From an uncultured Clostridia bacterium (GTDB taxonomy: Bacteria; Bacillota; Clostridia; TANB77; CAG-508): a DNA stretch of 10,610 nt. A program made the translations under genes and the position numbers. Below are positions 1 to 7,375 of this stretch, in pieces. The stretch's first letter is position 1, and each line of letters starts with the position of its first letter. The stretch spans positions 1-10,610 of the forward strand of contig CAKPJR010000032.1 in assembly GCA_934162925.1 (NCBI GenBank), in the 5' to 3' direction. The notes beneath the pieces were generated by a model. The model saw only the letters and a program-made list of their open reading frames with translations. It was not told the origin of the DNA and made no database searches.

Positions 1-450
1 ACATATTGCTGCCGCCATGCTATCTGTTGTGTCATCTAACTTTGGTAGTTTTTCTACATTTAGTATTGCTTTTACCATTTTTTGTACTTGTATTTTATCT
101 GCTCTACCATATCCTGCTACTGCTTGTTTTATTTGAAGTGGAGTATACTCATATGTTGGTATTTGTTTTTGACACCCTACTACTAATACCACTCCTCTTG
201 CTTGTGCTACATTTATAGCTGTTTTTACATTGTTATTAAAAAATAGTTCTTCTACTGATATTGCATCTGGTTTATATTCATCTATTATCATAGATAAATC
301 ATCATATATTTTTGTAAGTCTTAATGGGAATGAAACTCCCGCTTTTGTTGTAACAGCTCCGCTATCTATTAATTTAAATTTATTTCCTTGATAATCTATT
401 ATACTATATCCAGTTATTGCAAACCCTGGATCAATTCCTAATATTCGCAT
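1..450 (-). CDS. ruvC: RuvC, crossover junction endodeoxyribonuclease (C-terminus beyond window)
   Basis: RuvC is the Holliday junction resolvase: a dimer that makes paired cuts across four-way junctions after RuvAB branch migration. The 150 visible residues start MRILGIDPG. The four acidic catalytic residues of the RNase H-like fold are all identifiable: D7 in IDPG, E67 in VEELFF, and D140 and D143 in DDTTDSMAAAIC. The family is usually 155-190 residues, so only a short C-terminal piece is missing past the left edge. The ATG lies 3 bases after the stop of the debranching enzyme gene, and its ribosome binding site (GATGAGG) sits inside the end of that gene, so the two are almost certainly co-transcribed and perhaps translationally coupled. 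ruvA and ruvB would be natural next genes but are outside the window. Codon 2 is CGA, showing that CGA is used as Arg here. Identification is secure. Confidence 0.96.
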   Translation of the reverse strand, partial: MRILGIDPGFAITGYSIIDYQGNKFKLIDSGAVTTKAGVSFPLRLTKIYDDLSMIIDEYKPDAISVEELFFNNNVKTAINVAQARGVVLVVGCQKQIPTYEYTPLQIKQAVAGYGRADKIQVQKMVKAILNVEKLPKLDDTTDSMAAAIC

Positions 451-453
451 TTT

Positions 454-2505
454 TTACCTCATCATTGTTTTGTTTATTATTCTAAATATTTCTGCTACGC
501 TCCAAGCCTGTGCTATTGTTCCTTTTGGTAGATATGGAGCTTTTGAATCATATATTTCTGCAATATTTCCAACTGTTCCTCTTTCATAAAATTCTTTAAG
601 GAATGTTTTTCTTACACTTTCTACAAATTCTTCTTTCTTTTGTTCTAAATCTTTTCTCTTTGCTTTATCTTTTTGAACTTTAATTTTATTATTTATTGTA
701 TTGTAGTATAATCCCAAAAGCCATGGCCATGTTATTCCTTGGTGGTAACTTGAATCTCTTCTAAACGAATCCCCTTCATATATGTCTACATAGTCTTTTT
801 CGCCTTTGGCTAATGTTTTTAATCCATATTTGTTAATTAATTTTTTTCTTACTGTTTCTAACATTTCCTCTGCAATTTCACCATTTGGATCTATAACAGG
901 ATAGCTAAGTGCTGTTGCAAATAATTGATTTGGTCTAACTTTTCCATCTCCTATTACATCATATAAGCATTTTTTTCTTTTATTATAAAATTGTTTTTCA
1001 AATGCTTCTTTGCACATTTTAGCTAATTTTTTATATTTGTCTGATTCTTTCTTTTTTCCAAATTTGTTACTTAATTCTTCTATTATTTTCAAGCTATTAT
1101 ACCACATTGCATTTACTTCAACAGCTTTTCCATTTCTAGGAGTAAAGCAATGGTTTCCATATTTTGCATCCATCCAAGTATTTTGCGTGTTTTCTGTGCC
1201 TGATGAAATAAGTCCATCTATATCTAGGAATATGTTATTGTCATCTAAATCTATTCCTTCTATATAGTTTTCTATTATTATAACTAATTTTTCATATATT
1301 CGGTTTTCTATAAATTTATAGTCTCCTGTGTATTGTAAATATTTATATACTGCTTCAAATAATAAAAGTGAGCTATCTACGCTATTATATAGTGGTCTAT
1401 TATCATAACCAGAATATCCATTTGGAACTAGTCCAAATTTTATATTTCTTACTAAAGTCAATAAAACTTCTTTTGCTACATTAAATCTTCTTGTACAAAG
1501 TAATAGCCCTTCAAAAGATATTAGACTGTCTCTTCCCCAATCCAAAAACCATGGATAACCAGCAATTATAGTATGCAAGCCAAAGCTTGGTCTATATACT
1601 ACAAAATTGTCTATTGCTACGCAAAAATCTCTTAGTAAATTTCTTTTTTCTAATTCCTCTTTAGAGGCCTTTTCAATATCCTGCTTTTCGTTTAGAAATC
1701 CAGTTTTATACATTAATTCATTTATTCTTATAATTTCTTTGTTTATTACTTTTTTTACATTTACTTCTTCTATATTTTCTTCTAAAGAACATATGAAAGC
1801 TATTTCTTTTTGAGATTCTGCTGGTATGTCTATTTCGTATCTCCCTGGAACACATAAATTTTCTTCTGGAAAGAATCCTCTTTTTTCTTCTTCTATGTAA
1901 TGCATATTTTTAAATGTATCATTATAATGTTCAATATATTTTCCATCAGATAAATGCATATATATAGAGTTGGAAGAATTATTATCTATTTCTACTTTTA
2001 CTTTCTTTCCTTTTATATTTTGTTTTATAGCAAATTCATGATTTGTTGTCATTGTATGAAAATCTCTAAAATTCATTACTGGAGATAATGTTAGTTTTGC
2101 CATACCTTTAGGATTATCTATTTTATATAAAATACAAACTGTATTTTTACCATATTCCATACATATCAATTTTTTTATTGTAATTCCTTTAACCTTATAT
2201 GTAAACATTGGGATATATTCTTTTTCAAATTCAGTTTGATACTTAAATCCTTCTGATATATAATTTTTACACATATTAGAATATAAATTGTATTTTTCGT
2301 TGCCAATTTCTATGGCCTCATCTAGTTTAGATAGTATTAAATGTCTTCTTGCAGGTGGTGTAAGTGGTGCTACTAATAAGCCGTGATATTTTCTTGTATT
2401 TATTCCAAATATAGTAGATGAACTATATCCACCTATTCCATTTGTGATAATCCATTCTCTAGATATTCCCTCTGTTAATGATAAATCTTTTGTTTCTATT
2501 TTCAT
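454..2505 (-). CDS. Archaeal-type glycogen debranching enzyme (amylo-alpha-1,6-glucosidase, GH133-like)
   Basis: Predicted cytoplasmic enzyme that removes alpha-1,6 branch residues during glycogen breakdown. The 683-residue protein has the two-domain layout of the bacterial/archaeal debranching family. The N-terminal beta domain (about 10-250) carries RKYHGLLVAPLTPPARRHL near 38-56. The C-terminal (alpha/alpha)6 domain (about 285-680) carries GYPWFLDWGRDSLIS at 316-330, TWMDAK at 443-448, TPRNGKAVEVNAMWYN at 455-470, YHQGITWPWLLG, and GTIAQAWSVAE near the end. The acidic residues in DWGRD and TWMDAK are likely catalytic or substrate-binding, by family analogy. The ATG follows an AAGGAAGG ribosome binding site. 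The frame stays open upstream for about 45 codons but shows no usable start, so this start is preferred. Finding it between yvcK and ruvC is unusual; with YvcK, a carbon-linked regulator, it may tie reserve use to cell-wall precursor supply (inference). Confidence 0.93.
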   Translation of the reverse strand: MKIETKDLSLTEGISREWIITNGIGGYSSSTIFGINTRKYHGLLVAPLTPPARRHLILSKLDEAIEIGNEKYNLYSNMCKNYISEGFKYQTEFEKEYIPMFTYKVKGITIKKLICMEYGKNTVCILYKIDNPKGMAKLTLSPVMNFRDFHTMTTNHEFAIKQNIKGKKVKVEIDNNSSNSIYMHLSDGKYIEHYNDTFKNMHYIEEEKRGFFPEENLCVPGRYEIDIPAESQKEIAFICSLEENIEEVNVKKVINKEIIRINELMYKTGFLNEKQDIEKASKEELEKRNLLRDFCVAIDNFVVYRPSFGLHTIIAGYPWFLDWGRDSLISFEGLLLCTRRFNVAKEVLLTLVRNIKFGLVPNGYSGYDNRPLYNSVDSSLLLFEAVYKYLQYTGDYKFIENRIYEKLVIIIENYIEGIDLDDNNIFLDIDGLISSGTENTQNTWMDAKYGNHCFTPRNGKAVEVNAMWYNSLKIIEELSNKFGKKKESDKYKKLAKMCKEAFEKQFYNKRKKCLYDVIGDGKVRPNQLFATALSYPVIDPNGEIAEEMLETVRKKLINKYGLKTLAKGEKDYVDIYEGDSFRRDSSYHQGITWPWLLGLYYNTINNKIKVQKDKAKRKDLEQKKEEFVESVRKTFLKEFYERGTVGNIAEIYDSKAPYLPKGTIAQAWSVAEIFRIINKTMMR

Positions 2506-2668
2506 TTGTATATTTCCTTCCTTGAAACTATAAAATATTTTTTTAGCTTTCGCTATTGTTAGTAAATCTTCTTTTATGTATGAAGTATGAAGTTGGAAGT
2601 GTGAATGTTTCTTTTTAATAATAAAGTCATACGTTCTACCTCATCATTCTCATATCTAATGTTTATTT
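2506..2668. other. Gap between yvcK and the debranching enzyme gene, with a degenerate heptad repeat
   Basis: This 163-base gap separates two genes of an otherwise tightly packed operon. Positions 2579-2606 hold four imperfect 7-base units on the + strand: TATGAAG, TATGAAG, TTGGAAG, TGTGAAT. A 12-base string, TACCTCATCATT, at 2637-2648 also occurs at 455-466, where on the minus strand it supplies the ruvC ribosome binding site. The copy here precedes an 18-codon minus-strand ORF with no recognisable product. I see no clear promoter or terminator hairpin. It may be a remnant of a rearranged or lost gene (inference). Confidence 0.5.
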
Positions 2669-4261
2669 CTATTTTTTTGTTTTTCTACTATATGTTTCTT
2701 TTAAAAATTTCTCTTTTTCTTTTGCTTCTTCTTCCTCTATTAATTTTTGTGCTTTTTCTTGTATTTTTCTATTTTCTAGTCTTGTCTTTTCACTTTCTTT
2801 TATAGATTCTATTCTATCTTTATATTTGTTGCTAAATTTACTTGCTCTTTTTTCTTTCACTTTGTTGCTATGCTTGTTATGCTCTTTTTTAGATTCTTTT
2901 AGTTTTTTATCTTTCTTATTTTCCATTTTAGCTTTTTTATTCTCTTCTTTTAATTTAGAGTTTAAAAGCATATATTGTTCATTATTATGTTGATCCTTAA
3001 ATCTTAAATCTGTACATATTAATTCAATTATTAATTTTGCTGTTTTATCTGGATCGTGTCTAATATAATTTCCCTCTATGGTAGCCAGTTCGCCTTTAAT
3101 TAATTGTACTCCTTTGCTTCTAATTTCTGCTGTATCTATGTTTACAATATCAGAACCCATTAAATTATATTTTCTTATGTATTCTGGAACAATTTCTCCA
3201 ACATCTGCTATACAAAAATCAATAGTTCCTGCTCCACTATGTTCTATTATACTTTGTATGTGTTGAGAAACATCATAATCGTCTGTTTGACCTGGTTCTG
3301 TCATTATATTAGATATATATATCTTTAAGGCTTTGCTTTCTTTTATTGTTTTAGCAACATTTTTTATAAGTAAGTTTGGTATAACATTTGTATACAAACT
3401 ACCTGGGCCAATAACTATGGCATCAGCATTTTTTAATGCTTCTATTACTCCTGGGGCAGTTCTGCAGTTTGAAGGATTAAGATAGACTCTATTAATCTTT
3501 GTTACTTTATTAGATACAATTTCTTTTATTTTGCTTTTTTCTTCAATTACTGTTCCATCTTGTAATTCTGCACAAATTTTCATTTCGTCTAAGGTTACAG
3601 GAAGTACCTTTCCTACTACTGATAAAATATTGCTTGATTTTTCAACACTATTTATAAAATCTCCATATATTTTTTGCATTACATATAGATATAAATCTCC
3701 AAAAGCTAAATCTTTCAGTTTTCCTTCTTCAAAAGTATAGTTTATTAATTTCTCCATTTCCTCACTATTTGGTGAAAGTGCTATTATACCATTTTTTATA
3801 TCTTCTATTGGGTTTAATTTTAATTCTTTTATTGATATACTAGCAGGTCTTCCATAAGATGATACTGGAACTATTGCAGTTAAGTTGCTAGTATAATTTT
3901 TCAATCCTTTTAGGATATTATTTATGCCATTTCCTCCCCCTATAACTACAATATTTGGACCTTTTTCATAAATACTATTTGACACTAATGTTTTTAATTC
4001 TTTATTATTATTTACATCTACTTTATTGGCTTCTATTAATAATTCTAGGTTTCTTCTTTGAATATATATAATTCCTAAAACAAAACAAATAAATCCAATA
4101 ACAAATGTTGATATAATTATTATTAAATCTTTTAATTCTAATCTTTCAGATATTAATATTTTTGAAAATCCAAAGCAAGTTAAAACAATTCCTATTAATA
4201 TTACAAACATCCATCTTTTTATTTTTGTACTATTTTTAAACCAATTTAAAAATTTTTTCAT
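2669..4261 (-). CDS. yvcK: YvcK/CofD-like gluconeogenesis factor, membrane-anchored, with altered loop and basic tail
   Basis: YvcK proteins bind UDP-sugars (UDP-GlcNAc in B. subtilis) and are needed for growth and cell shape on gluconeogenic carbon sources. The 530-residue protein has two predicted N-terminal membrane helices (about 16-37 and 43-67), as in other clostridial YvcKs. The cytoplasmic Rossmann-like domain then carries VVIGGGNG (105-112), VLPVTLDEMKICAELQDGTV (219-238), IGPGSLYTNVIPNLL (284-298), MTEPGQTDDYDVSQH (320-334) and the late EGNYIRHDPDKTAKLI. Two features are odd. The near-invariant acidic loop of the family (VADDGGSSG-like) is replaced by VSSYGRPAS at 133-141, and the usual SFGN is AFGD at 187-190. 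From about 420 the protein continues as a roughly 110-residue Lys/Glu-rich tail, probably helical or disordered. The ATG lies 2 bases after the murB stop. The family call is secure; retained ligand binding is not. Confidence 0.92.
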   Translation of the reverse strand: MKKFLNWFKNSTKIKRWMFVILIGIVLTCFGFSKILISERLELKDLIIIISTFVIGFICFVLGIIYIQRRNLELLIEANKVDVNNNKELKTLVSNSIYEKGPNIVVIGGGNGINNILKGLKNYTSNLTAIVPVSSYGRPASISIKELKLNPIEDIKNGIIALSPNSEEMEKLINYTFEEGKLKDLAFGDLYLYVMQKIYGDFINSVEKSSNILSVVGKVLPVTLDEMKICAELQDGTVIEEKSKIKEIVSNKVTKINRVYLNPSNCRTAPGVIEALKNADAIVIGPGSLYTNVIPNLLIKNVAKTIKESKALKIYISNIMTEPGQTDDYDVSQHIQSIIEHSGAGTIDFCIADVGEIVPEYIRKYNLMGSDIVNIDTAEIRSKGVQLIKGELATIEGNYIRHDPDKTAKLIIELICTDLRFKDQHNNEQYMLLNSKLKEENKKAKMENKKDKKLKESKKEHNKHSNKVKEKRASKFSNKYKDRIESIKESEKTRLENRKIQEKAQKLIEEEEAKEKEKFLKETYSRKTKK

Positions 4262-4263
4262 TT

Positions 4264-5173
4264 TTAATCTTCTCCCAAAACTTCAATTTCTAATTCTATT
4301 TCTACATTAAATTTTTCGTAAACTTTCTGTTTTACGAATTCAATTAATTTTAATATATCTTCCGCCTTTGCATTTCCTTTGTTTATTATAAAACCTGCAT
4401 GTTTTTCAGATACATAGGCATCTCCAATATTATACCCCTTTAATCCACATTGGTCAATTAACTTTGCGGTAATATAATCTTTTCCTCTTTTAAATGTACT
4501 GCCTGCACTTGCATAATTTATTGGTTGTTTTTCTTTTCTAGACTGCATATTCGAATCAATAATTGCTTTAATTTCTTCTGTATTGCCTTTAGTTAATTTC
4601 AAAATTGCAGATATTATTATATCATTTTTATTATCAGAAAATCTGCTACTTCTATAATCAAATTTATTTTCTTCATTATTTATAGTATGAATTTCTAGGT
4701 TTTCGTCCATATAAGTAGTAGAGACTAGTATGTCTTTTATTTCTCCTCCATAAGCTCCTGCATTCATTTTTATTGCTCCTGCAATTGTTCCTGGAATTCC
4801 ACTTGCAAATTCTAATCCAGCTAATCCCTTTTCACATGCTATTCTTGATATTTTAGATAATAAAATTCCCGCACCAACTTCTATTTCTGTATTGCCTAAA
4901 AAATCTATTTTATTAAGATCTAATTTTACAACTACTCCTCTAATTCCTCCGGTCTTTTACTAAAAGATTACTTCCATTTCCTATAACTGTTACATCGATA
5001 TTTTTTTCTTTGCACTTATTTACTACATACTTTAGTTCTTCCAGTGTGTTTACTCTTATAAACACGTCTGCCGGTCCTCCAATTCTAAATGTAGTATGTT
5101 TACTCATTGGTTCATTAAAGGAAATTTTGTCTTTTCCTATTGTTTTAATAAATTCATTATATATCTCTTCCAT
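4264..5173 (-). pseudogene. murB: MurB, UDP-N-acetylenolpyruvoylglucosamine reductase, interrupted by one +1 frameshift at a CGG codon
   Basis: MurB is the FAD/NADPH enzyme that reduces UDP-GlcNAc-enolpyruvate to UDP-MurNAc in the cytoplasmic stage of peptidoglycan synthesis. Frame 1 (5173-4940) encodes the FAD-binding start: HTTFRIGGPAD at 26-36 and VIGNGSNLLVKD just before the break. It then reads CGG AGG AAT TAG. Skipping one C at 4951/4952 continues as GGIRGVVVKL, then SGIPGTIAGA, MNAGAYGGE, the proton-donor serine in AGSTFKR (S225), KHAGFIIN, and a C-terminal conserved Glu (about E297). The joined protein is 302 residues, the normal length of the S. aureus-type MurB, with no other damage. 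A gene of this importance is unlikely to be dead, so a sequence error or translational recoding at CGG is more likely than decay. Gene-finding software may report two CDS (5173-4940 and 4767-4264 or longer). It is first in the murB-yvcK operon; the usual rapZ between them is missing. Confidence 0.93.
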
Positions 5174-5233
5174 ATTTCTCCTAAATATTTTTTATTATAT
5201 ATTTATTCAAATTACATTTTATTATATGAATGA

Positions 5234-5262
5234 ATTTTATCATTTTTTTGCATTTTTTACAA
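5234..5262 (-). promoter_or_regulatory. Candidate sigma-A promoter for the murB operon
   Basis: On the minus strand a TTGTAA -35 element (5257-5262) lies 17 bases from a TAAAAT -10 element (5234-5239), giving a leader of about 55 bases before the murB ATG. The area is very AT-rich, so this is one plausible choice. The ribosome binding site TAGGAGAA precedes the ATG. Confidence 0.4.
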
Positions 5263-5282
5263 TATGAATATTTAAATTACAA

Positions 5283-5311
5283 TTTACAAAAATATTCTAA
5301 TAATGTATAAT
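5283..5311 (+). promoter_or_regulatory. Sigma-A promoter for htpX
   Basis: TTTACA (5283-5288) and a perfect TATAAT (5306-5311) are separated by the optimal 17 bases. Transcription would begin near 5318, right at the AGGTGA ribosome binding site, so the htpX leader is very short. Confidence 0.65.
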
Positions 5312-5328
5312 ATTTTTAGGTGATTATT

Positions 5329-6228
5329 ATGTTTGAAGATATTAGAAAAAATAAAATAAAAACTGGTTTCATAATTTCTGGCTTTATTTTAATTATAACT
5401 TTAATATTATATTACTTATGTATGGCTTTTGATTTAGATGCATCTTTTGCAATTTTAATAGCTTTAACTTTTTCCATAATAAGTTGCTGGGCTTCTTACT
5501 ATAATAGCGATAAAATTATATTGGCAGTTTCCCATGCTAAGCCTGCAACAGAAGAAGAAAATAAAAAAATTATGAATATATTGGATGGTTTAATGATTTC
5601 TTCCGGATTATCTCATAAACCTAGATTATATGTCGTAGAAGATCCTCAGCCTAATGCTTTTGCAACTGGTAGAAATCCAGAACATGCAATTATATGCGTT
5701 ACAACTGGCCTTTTGGATAAATTAGATTATTATGAATTAGAAGGTGTTATTGCACATGAAATGGCTCATATCAAAAATTATGATATTTTACTTTCTGCAG
5801 TAGTAACAGTTATGGTTGGCTTTATTGTTATGCTTTCTGATATTTTCACAAGAAGTTTCTTTTATAGAGGTGGCAGAAGCAAAGACCGTGATAATGATGG
5901 AAATGCTATTTTGATGTTAATAGGTTTAGTATTTTTAATACTAGCTCCTATTCTAGGCAAGATTATGCAAATGGCTGTTTCTAGAAGAAGAGAATTCTTA
6001 GCAGATAGTACCGCAATAGAATTTACTAGAAACCCTGATGGACTTATATCTGCTCTAAGAAAATTAGATAACGACCCTAATGAACTAAAAGTTGCAAATA
6101 AAGCAACAGAAAATATATATATTGTTAATCCTTTTAAGAAAAATGCTAATGATAAGAAAAAAGCTAATCTATTTTCCACCCATCCAAGTATTGAGGATAG
6201 AATCAAGGCTTTACAAAATATAAAATAG
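5329..6228 (+). CDS. htpX: HtpX-type M48 membrane zinc metalloprotease
   Basis: HtpX is an integral membrane zinc endopeptidase that degrades damaged or misfolded membrane proteins together with FtsH. The 299-residue protein has two N-terminal membrane helices (about 13-34 and 37-57). The zinc motif HEMAH is at 143-147, and the third zinc ligand is the glutamate of SRRREFLADS (E222). Two further hydrophobic stretches (about 154-174 and 193-213) lie between them, and the C-terminal FSTHPSIEDRIKAL signature is present. Length and order are typical of the family. A GTG at 5320 could extend the frame by three codons, but it lies inside the ribosome binding site AGGTGA (5318-5323), which is properly spaced for the ATG at 5329, so I prefer the ATG. 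It is a single-gene unit with its own promoter and terminator, transcribed divergently from murB. Confidence 0.95.
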   Translation: MFEDIRKNKIKTGFIISGFILIITLILYYLCMAFDLDASFAILIALTFSIISCWASYYNSDKIILAVSHAKPATEEENKKIMNILDGLMISSGLSHKPRLYVVEDPQPNAFATGRNPEHAIICVTTGLLDKLDYYELEGVIAHEMAHIKNYDILLSAVVTVMVGFIVMLSDIFTRSFFYRGGRSKDRDNDGNAILMLIGLVFLILAPILGKIMQMAVSRRREFLADSTAIEFTRNPDGLISALRKLDNDPNELKVANKATENIYIVNPFKKNANDKKKANLFSTHPSIEDRIKALQNIK

Positions 6229-6259
6229 TAAGAAAACTAGTTTTTTCTTACTATTTTAT
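6220..6259. terminator. Intrinsic terminator after htpX, possibly two-way
   Basis: A perfect 17-base-pair stem (6220-6236 with 6243-6259) has a 6-base loop and internal T runs on both strands. It overlaps the htpX stop codon (6226-6228). The leftward kinase operon converges here, ending at 6284, so the same hairpin may stop transcription from both sides. Confidence 0.8.
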
Positions 6260-6283
6260 ATTTAAAGTTTTATATATTATTAT

Positions 6284-7022
6284 TTATCTTTGATTATCAT
6301 CACTTTTCTCGTTTTGCTTTAATTTATTGTATTCGCGCATTTTCTCTAGCTTTATTGATTTTACTTTGTATCCACCATACTTTTCTTTTAGGCTTTTGTT
6401 TTCATTTTGCATTTTTGGTTCAATTTCTCTTAAATATATTTCATCTGCTGTTTGTTGTAATTTTTCTAAGCTACCATTGTTTTTTACTTTCTGGTCTATT
6501 CTTTTAATTTTTTTACCCAGTGAGTTTTTAAACTCTTTATCTCTTATTACCATCATTCCTTTTTTTAGGATACTATCTCTTTCAAAAACTCTATCTTCTC
6601 TTGCCTTAAATGGCGCCTCTATTTGTATTATATAATCTAACCTTTTATACAACGAAAGAGATGCCAACGTAGCACCGTTCTATAATGACACAACTCTTTC
6701 CTTCTTCTTCACATTTCTTTATTTGTTTTTTTATATTTACATCTCTAGGTAGTTTTAATATATTTAAATAAATAATGTCTAAAATTTTATTGTTTTTTAT
6801 TTTATATATAAACTTCATAATATCGCTACTTAATGTTATTCCATTTTCTCCTATATTATTAGTATAATTATGCGCCATAGTTTTAGGTATTCTTTTGGTA
6901 AATGCATTTGTACTAGTAACTCTATCAAGATGTATAATAGCAGTTTTTTCGTTTCTTTGCAGCATTCTCGCTAATGTTGTTTTTCCCGATCCACTTTTTC
7001 CTATTATACCTATTAGTTTCAT
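6284..7022 (-). pseudogene. P-loop small-molecule kinase (dephospho-CoA-kinase-like fold), interrupted by one +1 frameshift at a CGG codon
   Basis: Frame 1 (7022-6645) begins MKLIGIIGKSGSGKTTLARM, a Walker A motif at about 8-16, and runs to KSCVIIE at 109-115. It then meets CGG TGC and goes out of frame to a stop. Skipping the C at 6677 gives EGATLASLSLYKRLDYII, then IEAPFKAREDRVFERDS, matching the nucleotide-kinase pattern of a hydrophobic strand followed by a lid with RxxRxxxRD. The rest is a charged helical region ending at 6284, and the joined protein is 245 residues. The halves clearly form one enzyme: the first has the P-loop but no lid, and the second has the lid but no proper start, only a TTG without a good ribosome binding site. 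The fold resembles CoaE or adenylate-type kinases, but the substrate is unknown. An AGGAGG site lies 7 bases before the ATG, and the gene is third in the nucleoside kinase operon. Confidence 0.72.
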
Positions 7023-7039
7023 GCTTTTCCTCCTAATTA

Positions 7040-7354
7040 TTAGTATTGTGTTTTTTTACTAACTTCTAGTATTGCATTAAAGTTATCATCCTTAGCAGCT
7101 TTATTTTTTCTAATGGCTCCACATTTTTTACATCTGTATACTATTATATATCCTTTTTTAGAACTTGTCTCTATGCCTATAGGTTCTAATAATCCATGAC
7201 ATTCTTCTTGCCTGTCTCCCGGATTTTTATCTACATGTTTAGAAAATAGACAATAATTGCAATGGTTTCTACATGAATATCCTAGTTTTTGTACTTTTCT
7301 TCCACAATTTTCACATACAAATTCCTCATCTATTTCTGTAAACGTTTTCATCAT
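7040..7354 (-). CDS. RNHCP-domain zinc-ribbon protein
   Basis: Small protein (104 residues) of the RNHCP family, whose function is unknown to me. The sequence shows a CENCG pair near the start, SCRNHCNYCLFSKHVD, NPGDRQEECHGLLEP, then YRCKKCGAIRKN and a KDDNF ending. The paired cysteines and histidines strongly suggest one or two structural zinc sites. An RNA-related or adaptor role would be a guess. Two start codons are adjacent (7354 and 7351). The ribosome binding site AAGGAG is only 4 bases from the first and 7 from the second, so 7351 may be the real start. It lies 21 bases after the nucleoside kinase gene and 17 before the P-loop kinase gene, which fits an operon. Confidence 0.85.
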   Translation of the reverse strand: MMKTFTEIDEEFVCENCGRKVQKLGYSCRNHCNYCLFSKHVDKNPGDRQEECHGLLEPIGIETSSKKGYIIVYRCKKCGAIRKNKAAKDDNFNAILEVSKKTQY

Positions 7355-7375
7355 TCTTCTCCTTTAAAACAATAT

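Noticed and set aside
6..218. Plus-strand leucine-rich hydrophobic ORF over ruvC
   Set aside because: It is the antisense shadow of ruvC, which has all its catalytic residues. The hydrophobic composition is typical of antisense frames in AT-rich genes.
2576..2632. 18-codon minus-strand ORF starting after GATGAGG in the yvcK/debranching gap
   Set aside because: Too short, overlaps the degenerate repeat, and has no recognisable product; it is described only as part of the gap.
4940..4957. prfB-style SD-stimulated +1 frameshifting as the shared explanation for both broken genes
   Set aside because: Only the murB site has an SD-like GGAGG, which overlaps the shift rather than preceding it at the prfB spacing. 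The kinase site has none, so SD stimulation is not common to both.
6284..6667. Lid-bearing half of the P-loop kinase as an independent gene starting at TTG 6667
   Set aside because: No ribosome binding site fits, the protein would lack a P-loop, and it continues seamlessly from the upstream half after one +1 step.
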